Origin: Eustoma russellianum
Lineage: Eukaryota; Streptophyta; Magnoliopsida; Gentianales; Gentianaceae
DNA length: 64,000 nt
Reading direction: 5' to 3'
Assembly: GCA_036186865.1 (NCBI GenBank)
Contig: AP025047.1
Location: 30,688,519-30,752,518 of the forward strand
Made by a program: the position numbers and the translations under genes. Numbering within the stretch: the first letter of the stretch is position 1; every line of letters begins with the position of its first letter. The notes below the pieces were generated by a model, which saw nothing but the letters and a program-made list of their open reading frames with translations, made no database searches and had not been told where the DNA came from. This document shows, piece by piece, positions 1 to 8,829 of this stretch.

Positions 1-571
1 CAGACTTCTTGCACTTTATCATCATTGCATGGAGATCATATCCTACTGGTGAAATGCATGGTTTGTATAACAAGTTGAAGTTGTTCAAGCAAGATTTGAA
101 AGAATGAAATAAGGTAGTCCTTGGTAATATTTTCCAAAAAGTTAAGGTAGCTGAGAATACAGTTTCACTGGCAGAGAAATGTTATGACCTGCAGGCTACT
201 GAGGATAATAGAACTGCGTATCATCTAGCTAAGGCTGAGCTATTAAAGGCATCTCAATAGGAGAGAATGTTCTAGAAACAAAAACCGAATGTAAAATGGC
301 TAAAAGCAAGGGAAGCAAACACTGCCTTTAATCATAATTTGGCAAAAGATAGAAGATGACGACAAAATAAGCAGCATTAAGGATAGTGCAGGCCAGGACT
401 GTGAAACATTAGATGCTATACGGTCTGATGTAGTGGCTTTCTATGAGATGTTTTAGCAAAGGAAGAGACCAGAGGTTATAACCACATCCTAAACTTCATT
501 CCCATAATACTATAAGAGGGGGACAACTCTTTTCTTACTACGATGCCTACTGTTCATGAAGTAAAAGAAGT

Positions 572-817
572 GCCCCCAGGTGCATAGTCCAGTAGTAAGT
601 GGCAAAGGTGATTGGGGCTAGAACCCCGACATCCCGAGTTCGAGTCCGTGTGGAGACAATCTTTGTTGAAATATTACAAGGGTTGCCTCTGGACTGGCTG
701 AGTCTCGTGTGTCCTCTGCCTTTGCAGGGCTGCCGGTGGAGCACATCCCTCGATTTACATCTCACCTGGCTAAAGGGCCTCTGGTACAGGTGGAGGGGAG
801 AACCCACTCCCTCATCA
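572..817 (+). mobile_element. tRNA-derived SINE inserted in the LINE
   Basis: A box A-like start lies near 582-603 and a box B-like motif (GAGTTCGAGTCC) near 635-646, as in RNA polymerase III promoters of tRNA-derived SINEs. The body holds a GATTTACATCTC motif near 751-762 that recurs in the SINEs at 32395-32650 and 48900-49178. The copy is flanked by a direct repeat, AAGTAAAAGAAGT at 559-571 and AAGTAAAGAAGT at 818-829 (one A differs), which is the expected target-site duplication. It interrupts the LINE just before the RT domain. Confidence 0.75.
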
Positions 818-857
818 AAGTAAAGAAGTTGTATGGCAGCTAGACCAGCATAGTGCA

Positions 858-1865
858 CAGGGGCGTTCACAAGGGGGGGCATGGGGGGACAGCCGCCCCC
901 CCAACTCGGAGAAAAAATTTAGTTGGTAGGTAGATGCAGTTGTATTTTTGATTATCTAAATTTAAGGTATCTGTTTTTTAATCCCAAAACTATCTCATGA
1001 TATGTGATATGTGTGTTACTAGGTAATTGGCATCATTGCTACGGAAATGGATACACACTTCACCGAAGCCAGCACATTTACTTAGATGTGTGATGTGCCT
1101 TGATCCTTCCAATTCTTTTGCAAATTTTGATCATAGTCAATTGCTACACCTTGTTGAGTTATATCCAGACGATTTCACTACCAATAATCGAATTGAGCTC
1201 AACCATGAACTTAAAAGTTACATTGGTGATATGAAATCAAATGAAGTATTCTCTCATAATACTAATCTTGGAGTTCTTGCAAAGAAGATGGTGGAGTTGA
1301 ATTATCACAATTATTTTCCTTTAATATATCGGCTCATCGAGTTAGAACTGATCTTACCTGTCGGAACAGCGAGTGTGGAAAGAAGTTTTTCTGCGATGAA
1401 TATAATAAAGACTGACTAGTGCAACCGATTGAGAGACGACTTACTATCAGACTGTTTACTGTGTTACTTCGAGAAGGAAGTTTTTGGAACCATTTCAAAT
1501 GAAAACATTATGCAACAATTTCAGAATTCGCGGCCACCGATAATACATCCTGCTGCTCGTCCTTCATTTCGTAAATAAAAGGTATGTCGAGCGTTAAATT
1601 AATAACTTTTGTTGGACATTGCTGCTTGTTAATGTTGCTTATGAATAAATTTTGTTGGATATTGTTGATGGTTGCTTATTATTGTTGCATTTTGATTAGT
1701 GGATGTGTTGGTTTAGATTTTATGTTATAATATTTGCATATATCTATATTGTAAGGGAGTTTTTGCCGGATTTTCGATGGAATGTATATTGAGTCCGAAA
1801 AAGTGGACGGTGATTTCATAGTGTGAATTTTGCCCCCCAAAAAATTAGCCCTGCGTCCGCCACTG
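858..1865 (+). mobile_element. hAT-superfamily DNA transposon, internally deleted
   Basis: The ends are imperfect terminal inverted repeats: CAGGGGCGTTCACAAG at 858-873 and, on the other strand, CAGTGGCGGACGCAGG at 1865-1850. Exact 8-bp target-site duplications, ATAGTGCA, lie at 850-857 and 1866-1873; an 8-bp duplication is diagnostic of hAT. At 1 kb only the C-terminal part of the transposase is left, so this is a non-autonomous deletion derivative. It sits in the LINE RT domain, downstream of the SINE. Confidence 0.93.
1027..1579 (+). pseudogene. hAT transposase C-terminal remnant (dimerisation domain)
   Basis: The first open stretch (1027-1419, 130 residues) ends with the hAT C-terminal dimerisation signature: LPVGTASVERSFSAMN, followed by an IIKT motif. 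After a TAG at 1417-1419 the same frame continues with NRLRDDLLSDCLL and YFEKEVF to a stop near 1579, which matches the normal end of ZMYM1-like plant hAT transposases. The stop therefore interrupts a domain that was once continuous. The N-terminal zinc finger and most of the RNase H-like catalytic core are missing. The methionine at 1027 is not a true start; the ORF begins inside the deleted protein. Confidence 0.85.
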
Positions 1866-2841
1866 ATAGTGCAGATGGGCCATATGGTTATAATGGACTT
1901 TTATAGACAGTGCTTCAGGATGTGTACAAAGCTGTACAGGAATTCTTCTTTGACTTTCCAATGCCTGTTGTCATGGCTAGTTTTCTGATTACTCTCATTC
2001 CCAAAATATGAGAATACTTCTAATTTGGGGGATTTTAGGTCTATTTGACTTTCTATATTTATGAGCAAGATCAATACTATGATATTGGTATCTAGACTCA
2101 ATACACTGGATTCATGAGAAGAAGAATCATCATAGAGCAAGTTCTATTGGCAAATGAAATGGTCCATTTGTTGAATAAGGAAGCCAGAGGCTCCAATGTT
2201 ATGCTCAAGTTACATATGACAAAGGCATTTGATCGAGTCAGTTAGGAATACCTTAGGGTCCTAATGCACAGACTGGGCTTTTCAGCATAATTTTTACACG
2301 TAATCTTTAACAATCTTGAGAGCACACACATACCTATTCTGGTGAATGGTAGACTATGTAGATTTTTTAAACCTAGTGAGGGGTCAAACAAGGGGACCTC
2401 ATGTCTCCTCTATTGTGTATTATAACATCAGTAGGCTTTAGCAGGAGACACAAGTCTCTTATACAGTCAGGAACCATCCAAAGCTTTGTATTGGGCATAA
2501 TCACACAAACCCACATAGCTTTTGCAGATGACCTGCTAATTTTCTTAATGGATCAACGACAAATTTGACTCAGTTTAGTAGATCTGTACTACAGTATCAG
2601 CAGGCTTCAGGACAACTTACCAATTTTGGAAAGGGTCAGCTCGTACAGCTGTAAACCTCCCTGCTCCGAGAGTAAAAGCCATGGAAAAAGCTCCAAGTAT
2701 GGTCTCTACTAAGCTTCTCATCAAATACCTTGGGTTTCAACTTTTTTCAGAGAGTTAATTGAGCAAAGTACTGCTCTTTGCTAAACTTTGTTGTTAAGCT
2801 CAATGTGTGGTATAACAGACTGCTGAGTCTAACTGGAAGAT

Positions 2842-3005
2842 TAACAACAACAACATTACCTCATTGTCTTAGAGCCTCCCGTCTATAGCGAGGTATGAGG
2901 GGGTCGGATGTACGCAATCATACCATTGTATTAGAAACATATAGAGGTTGTTTCCCGATAACCCATAACGAAAATTGCGTGTCGATCAACTGCTACTTTA
3001 CAATA
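2842..3005 (-). mobile_element. TS-type SINE, degenerate
   Basis: On the plus strand it begins AACAACAACAACATTACC, the complement of the (TTG)n tail of tobacco TS-type SINEs. A diverged TS body follows: a GGATGTACGCA motif near 2907 and a GTTTCCCGATA motif near 2949. It breaks the LINE ORF2, whose reading resumes near 3020. The exact 5' boundary and target duplication could not be fixed. Confidence 0.6.
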
Positions 3006-3444
3006 CAAGAAGCGCAGCCAATTTAGTGAGTCATTTTGCTTTATTCCATCATATTCCAAAGTCAAAGAAGAGTGTCCTTAACTCCATTGGAAATGGAAAT
3101 AAAACATATGTTGACCACAATTCTCTTACATTTACTTGCGGTTTCTAAGCTCCGAAAGAGTATGCTCAAGTCTCTGAATAAGAATATGGCAAGTTTTTTT
3201 GGTCTTCCACCTCATCATCATCCGTATCGAGTATGGGGTCTTCCCCACTAAGAACCAAACATCACTAAGTCTCTTGGCATCATCTCTGTTATCCCATTAA
3301 GGAAGGGGGGCAGGATGTCTGAAACTTAGAGGCTCTTCAACAGATCTACTCCTGTAAAATTAAGTAGTATTATCATGCCAAGAAGAATCTTTGGAGTAAA
3401 TATATGTGTTACAAGTATGGAGGATGAGGTGATTATATTCCTAA

Positions 3445-4735
3445 GATATATGATTCTTCATGATGGAAATGGATTTGCTCTGTCAACAAATTCTGTGAGT
3501 GCATATGCGATTGGTAAGGTGTTTTTTGCGGCAATGTTGGACTCTTGCAGGGCGATGTGTGTCATCAAATAGACTCCGGACTATAATCTTATGGTGTTTG
3601 GGGAGCCTATGAAGCTAGATGATGCCACGTTGGCCGTTATTCGCCCGTGTGTTGCACGTATATGTGTTGAAATAGATATTTCCAAGGAGTTCCCCATGCG
3701 GCTATTTATTCAGGGAGCCACGAGGTTGATATCTCAGACGGTTGTTTTATGAAGATCTTTATCATATTGTGCACGGTGTTTTCGCTTAGGTCATGCGTCT
3801 ATTACTTGTGGTACAGATCATTTATACGAGAAGCTGAATACTAAGATTGGGGAACATGCCTTGTGGCCAGAATCCCACCCCAAGACAACTCATTTAGACA
3901 AGCATAAGCGTTGGACACCCAAAAAAGACCCCGGCTGTTTCTGGTCATCCCATTGTCCTGCCTCCACATGTGATTGCTGAGGCCGACAGCACGTTGCAGG
4001 ATGTTTAGAGGCTCGGAAGTGTTGATGACGATACAATAGACACTATTGTCGACCCAACTATCATGGAAGGTATCCCAATCATGGCTGGCAACAGGGGAGA
4101 CACACTCGTCTATGGCTACATAGCCGTCAATAGTAGCGGTTGGACAGGTACACACTCCGGAAGGCTCAACCGATGGTTTGAAATATTTGGCAGAGACTTA
4201 TACATCTTCTACCGTGGATTCACCTGCAAATATTCCGACAGCATCTATTGGAGAAACCGCCCCTATTGAGATGGCGGAACTTGAACCAGCTGGGTTCGAG
4301 GGACACAACACGTCTGTTGCTACTGATTTACCGACTAGTAGTTTGGAGAGATGCTTATCGCATGCTGAGTACCATACATGTTTGCAGTGTACACCTAAAA
4401 TTTCATTGATATCTATTAGTCTGGGAGGGTTATGTAAAGCTGGAACATTTCATCCTAATTGTCGAAATGCATGGAACCCGGCTCATGCGTGTGATGATTA
4501 TCACTATAATATGCTTGGTGTCACTAAACGAGATAATCCGGCCTCAACTTTGCATGACATGTCAGAAGCTGAATATACGGAAGCAGACACAAATTCAGAA
4601 AGGGAAATAAAAATTGATTTGGAAGTCCAGCAGGATGAAGGTTTTATACCGTATAAGCTTAAGACAGCTCGAAAGCAGCGGCACGCAAAAAAGGATATAT
4701 CTCCTCTGCCTCCTGCACAAATTGAAACCCACGGT
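3445..4735 (+). pseudogene. LINE ORF1 remnant (DUF4283 and zinc knuckle)
   Basis: Positions 3600-3700 encode MKLDDATLAVIRPCVARIC, then VEIDI, which is the C-terminal half of the DUF4283 domain found in plant LINE ORF1 and gag-like proteins. Near 3755 a CARCFRLGHASITC stretch gives a CX2CX4HX4C zinc knuckle, an RNA/DNA-binding motif. An acidic and basic tail follows (open stretch 4178-4735). A 75-bp segment (3525-3599) bounded by the direct repeat GGTGTTT disrupts DUF4283 and brings in a stop at 3570. Other frameshifts separate the knuckle from the tail. The 3' end of the reading frame is cut by the CACTA at 4736. Confidence 0.7.
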
Positions 4736-4744
4736 CACCACAAA

Positions 4745-5225
4745 AAGAATTTCGATTACCGACGAAAAATTCACCGACGAAACGAGGTACGTCGGTCTTT
4801 CGTCATTAATTTGCGACGGCAATAGCGATAAACACAGTTTCGTCGTTAATTGCGACGAAACTACGATGAAATACATTGTCGCTACAAAAGGGGGTCAGGT
4901 TAATCCTTTCGTTACAATTTCGTCGGTGTTTGTCGGTGGTTCGTCGCTACTCTGTGTTTTTTGTTCGTCGCTATTTAGTTTGTAGCGTTTCGTCGCTATA
5001 TCGTCGCTAATGTGTCGCTAAAATTCCAGAAACATAAACACGGATAAACAAGAAAATAAATTCGTCGGTTAGTAGGTTTTCGGCGTTGTATTAAGTTTCG
5101 TCGGTATATCGTCGGTGTTTAGTCGATGAATTAGTCGTCGCAAATGTTTCGTTTTACTTTTTGTTCGTATTTTATATATTCCAATTCGTCATTGTGTCGT
5201 CGCAGATTCGTCGAGGATTAAACAC
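4745..5225. repeat. CACTA left subterminal repeats
   Basis: Many short direct and inverted copies of CGTCGCTA, CGTCGGT and CGACGAA. In En/Spm the subterminal repeats are bound by the TNPA-type protein to bring the ends together; that role is inferred here from position and sequence. Confidence 0.85.
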
Positions 5226-5350
5226 GTGTATGAATTAAGAAAAAAAGAAAGTGATGATTAGGAAAAAATTTATTCATTTAGAAATAAAAATTTACATTAT
5301 AAAGACGAAAAATTTAAAAAAAATCTAAAAGAGAAGCGGAGAGGGGCCGT

Positions 5351-5683
5351 TCACTCTTCGTCATCGGAAGAAAGAGTAGCTGCCACATTCTCCGCGAACT
5401 CTTTGAGGAGGCACTTCAGCTTGTAATATCTGGCTATCAACTTGCGCAGCCTTCTGTTCACGCTGTGCAGTTGCCTTGACTCCTGCTGCATGTTTCCTAT
5501 AAGCATACGGTAGTCGATCTGCGGTTCCGGCATTTCTTGTTGAGGATCCTCTGGCGGCATTAGGCCATGCACAGATATTGAATCCTCCCGCTCAACCGAT
5601 GGTTGTGGTTGAGGAGGAGGCCGTTGTGGAGGTGCACTATTTGCCCCTCCACGCCTTGGGGTTCTTCTATAACGACGGGGCAT
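5351..5683 (-). CDS. Small antisense ORF inside the CACTA, function unknown
   Basis: An intact 110-residue reading frame runs opposite to the transposase genes. The N-terminus is basic (MPRRYRRTPRRGG). Residues 18-30 are rich in proline and glutamine. The second half (about 55-100) looks helical with many Leu/Arg/Lys residues, ending in the acidic SSDDEE. I do not recognise the family. The helical part with a basic arm could be a small DNA-binding or dimerising protein, but that is inference. A TATA-like box lies about 60 bases upstream, and the downstream DNA on this strand is T/A-rich with an AATAAA-like signal (plus-strand 5268-5273). It sits between two blocks of subterminal repeats, so it travels with the element. 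It has no breaks, whereas both transposition genes have several. Confidence 0.5.
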   Translation of the reverse strand: MPRRYRRTPRRGGANSAPPQRPPPQPQPSVEREDSISVHGLMPPEDPQQEMPEPQIDYRMLIGNMQQESRQLHSVNRRLRKLIARYYKLKCLLKEFAENVAATLSSDDEE

Positions 5684-5742
5684 ACTTTGTAGTTTGTTTA
5701 GGAAGTTTTATAACTTTTTATGTGAAATGTAAGGCTGTGGGA

Positions 5743-5751
5743 TTATATATA
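5743..5751 (-). promoter_or_regulatory. TATA-like box of the antisense CACTA ORF
   Basis: On the minus strand TATATATA lies about 60 bases upstream of the ATG at 5683, a normal plant core-promoter spacing for a short leader. No experimental support is available. Confidence 0.4.
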
Positions 5752-5759
5752 GGTAAAAT

Positions 5760-6335
5760 TAGCGACGACATAGCGACGAATATGCGACGAATTTTTCGTC
5801 CGTTACTCAACATCGGAATATGTGCGGACGTGACACTTCGTTTGAACAAGCGACGTAAGGTCATCGTACGTTGTACCCATCGGGCACTGTGCGGACACGG
5901 ACGTTGGGTGAATAGAGACGCCGTAGCGACGCCTATAGCGACGAAACGCATCGTATGGTGTGAAGATACGACGGTATTTCGTCGGTAAAGCGTCGCTAAA
6001 TTTCTAGACATAGCGACGACTTAGCGACGTAAGGTCATCGTATGTTGTAACACTCGGGCACTGTGCGGACACGGCCGTTGGGTGAATAGCGACGTCGTAG
6101 GGACAAAACGCATCGTATGGTGTGAAGATACGACGGTGTGCGTCGCTATCGTCGTCGGTATTTCGTCGGTAAGCGATGAATGCAGACATTATACACGCAC
6201 ACCATACGACGTGTTTCGTCGCTCAATCCGTCGCTAAGTCGTCGGTATTTGTGTTTCTTCGTTTCTTTGTAAGCGTCGGTATTGTGTTTCTTTGTTCGTC
6301 GCTATGGCGTCGCTAAGTCGTCGGTAAAGTTGCAG
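5760..6335. repeat. CACTA internal repeat block with a tandem duplication
   Basis: Further CGACGA/CGTCGGT repeats. A segment of about 140 bp occurs twice: one copy around 5850-5988 and the second around 6023-6165. Both contain GGGCACTGTGCGGACACGG and CGCATCGTATGGTGTGAAGA. This block lies just upstream of the transposase leader and may act as its promoter or as TNPA-binding sites. Confidence 0.7.
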
Positions 6336-6516
6336 GCACAGCACCATAAAACCCTCTTTCTTCTTCCACTCTTCTTCCATTCTTCTCCCATTTCAAACAC
6401 ATAAATCATCACCTTTCAACGAAAATATAGAAGGAAGATATCTTATTGTGTGGGATTTTGAGGTTTTCCACACCGAAAAAAGATAGCTGCTGCTATTTTG
6501 AAGTTATATCGAGAAA

Positions 6517-8583
6517 ATGGATCCGAGGAGGAGCGATAGAAAGTGGATGTACGAGAGAGTAAACAACGGGGAGTGAAATCTTAGATTGTTGGAGGTCTCG
6601 AAGAATTTGTGGATTTTGCAACGAGTAATGAAAGTGGAATGCAGATTAGATGTTCGTGTAAGAAATGCAAGAACCGTAAATATATGGATCCGGGAGACGT
6701 GAGGGTCCACTTATTGAAACAAGGTTTCGTGCACAATTACCATACATGGTACTGCCACGGCGAATATGCGAGGGCGTCTACATCTGCAACTGTTCACGTC
6801 GAAGGGAGACCCGGCCAGGTTGATGTCGAAGAAATAGGCGAGGGATCTCAGAACCCGTACGTGCAGATGGTGCAAGACGCAGTCGCCGACGCTTTTACGG
6901 GAGAGCAATACTTACAGATGCATGTCGGGTATGAACGTGCACAGGATCCGGATGAACAGCCGCGTATATTCGTGGAGGAAGATCCGAACCCTCAGGCGAG
7001 ACAGTTTTTGAGATGCTGAACGCCGCCAACACACCGCTGTATCCCGGTTGTGGTAGTCACACACAGATGTCCATGATCGGTCGGATGACGAGCATGAAGA
7101 CGGAGCACCGCATGACGAAGAGATTGTATGATGGGATGTGTCAGCTGATGAGGGAAGCTCTTCCCGAAGGGAACACGATGGTCGACAGTTTTTATTCAAC
7201 GAAGAAACTGCTGCAGGCATTGGGAGTGCCGGTTCAGAAGATCGATTGTTTTTCGGAGGGGGTGCATCATATACTGGGCATCAGCGAGGATGAAGACAAG
7301 TGCAGGGTCTGTGGGACACGCAGGTGGAGAACGAACAAAAGAAACCGGAACGCGCCAAGAAAGCAATTCTACTATTTACCTCTCGCCCCTAGACTGCAAA
7401 GGCTCTACGCATCCGGTGCCCACAGCTAGCCAGATGAGATGGCACGCAGAGCACTACACGAAAGACGGTGAGATGTGCCATCCATCCGATGGCGAAGCTT
7501 GGAGGACGTTCGATGCGACACATCCGGGTTTTTCGTCGGAGACAAGGAACGTTAGGTTGGGGTTATGCACCGACGGGTTCAACCCGTTCGGACATTCGGG
7601 AGAGCAGTATTCGTCGTGGCCAGTCATCATGACGCTGTACAATCTACCACCTTGGATGTGCATGAAGAAGCCGTATATGTTCTAGACTGTGATCGCACCG
7701 GGGCCTAGGAATCCGAAACAGAAGATCGACATATACCTGCAGCCATTGATACAAGAGCTGATGTGGTTGTGGGAGTTTGGCGTGGAGACGTTCGATGTAT
7801 CGACCAAACAAAACTTCCATCTACGCGCTGCGCTGATGCGGACGATCAGCGACTTCCCGGCTTATTCTATGTTGTCGGGGCTGAGTATAGCGGGAAAATA
7901 CGCTTGCCCTTACTGCATGAAGCAAGCAAAGACGAGGTCCTTGAAACATGGACGTAAGATTTGCTGGTTCGACAGCCATAGGAAGTTCCTGACCAGACGT
8001 CATTTGTACAGAAAGAACGTGACGGCGTTCATACCTGGCATCGTCGAGAAGGACACGAAGCCCGAGCTTCTCACGGGTGCGGAGGTGTTGGAGGAGATAG
8101 ACAGCTGTGGGTTCGTGGGGTCGCTAATGATCCGGACGGCAGCCATAACGCAGACCTGCCCGTGACTGTATCAGGTGGAAGAAGAGAGCATATTCTTGGA
8201 GCTTCTGTACTGGAAGAGCAATATGATCCGACACAATCTGGATGTCATGCACGTTGAGAAGAACGTGTTTGACAACATCTTTAATACAGTGCTGAATGTG
8301 CCGGGAATAAGACAATTTGAAGGCACGACTTGATATGCACAACCTCAAAATGCGACCAGAGCTTCATCCCGTTGGCACATCCTACATGACGAAGTCCTCG
8401 TACACACTGACTGCGGAGCAGGTCAGTGCGCTGTTAGCGTGGCTGGGGGCGGCTAGCATGTATATGAATATGTAGGCGAAGATGAATACGAGGATGAAGA
8501 GGACGACGAGCATGTATATGAAGATGAAAAATGAAGATGAAAATGAAGATGCGTATGAGGATGCGGATGAAAATGAAGATTGA
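6517..8583 (+). pseudogene. CACTA TNP2-like transposase, broken
   Basis: A start at 6517 (MDPRRSDRKWMYER) fits the beginning of the transposase-associated domain, which continues after a frameshift with IRCSCKKCKN (Cys motif) and VHLLKQGFVHNYHTWYCHGE. A second frameshift at about 7015 is followed by AANTPLYPGC and YYLPLAPRLQRLY. A third, near 7430, leads to the core transposase domain (MRWHAEHY, LGLCTDGFNPFG, PGPRNPKQKIDIYLQPLI), which holds an in-frame TAG at 7683-7685. After another stop at 8163 comes RHNLDVMHVEKNV. The frame then reaches a short, strongly acidic tail coded by a GATGAAGA-rich stretch at about 8470-8583. The C-terminal DUF4216/DUF4218-type part expected in full-length plant TNP2 proteins is absent, so the copy is both mutated and deleted. 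Confidence 0.88.
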
Positions 8584-8829
8584 TGTTAGTCAAACTTTTT
8601 ATGTACCTCTTTATGTGAAAGTGTGTATGTGTTTGATGTACTTATACACATGTATATACATAATGTGTGTCTGTAAGTACTTTATATTTTCTATTATTTT
8701 TTTTACAATACTGAAGATCGCCGACAATTTATCGACGAAACGTGTCGTCGCACGTTTGGAAATAACGACGACAAAAGAAATAGCGACGAAAACACGTCGC
8801 TATTTCGTCGCAAAATTTCGAAATTAAAC

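Larger units (their letters stand above)
1..3430 (+). mobile_element. Decayed LINE (L1-type) ORF2 region, split by three insertions
   Basis: Translated pieces on the plus strand follow the order of a plant L1-type ORF2. Positions 60-370 match the linker between endonuclease and reverse transcriptase (LKEWN-K-VLGNIFQKV, then a WLKAREANTAF-type stretch). Around 550-571, 830-857 and 1874-1960 lies the start of the RT domain (EVKE-V, then ADGPYGYNG). Positions 2100-2290 carry further RT (EARGSNVMLKLHMTKAFDRVS) and 2640-2835 the late RT/thumb. Positions 3027-3430 resemble the C-terminal part (PIKEGG, then a WSKYM-like segment). In-frame stops are frequent, so no product is possible. The reading continues across the SINE at 572-817 and the hAT at 858-1865 once these are skipped, showing both came later. 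The left end lies outside the window, and near 3435 the sequence changes to a different LINE. Confidence 0.85.

Noticed and set aside
582..660. tRNA gene
   Set aside because: Box A and box B are present, but the sequence cannot form a tRNA cloverleaf with an acceptor stem and belongs to a SINE.
547..882. ORFs at 547-882 (minus) and 599-823 (plus)
   Set aside because: They lie across a SINE and its junctions; the sequence is explained by the SINE and the LINE frame.
8531..8827. ORF starting MKMKMKMRMR
   Set aside because: Out-of-frame reading of the GATGAAGA-rich acidic tail of the transposase.
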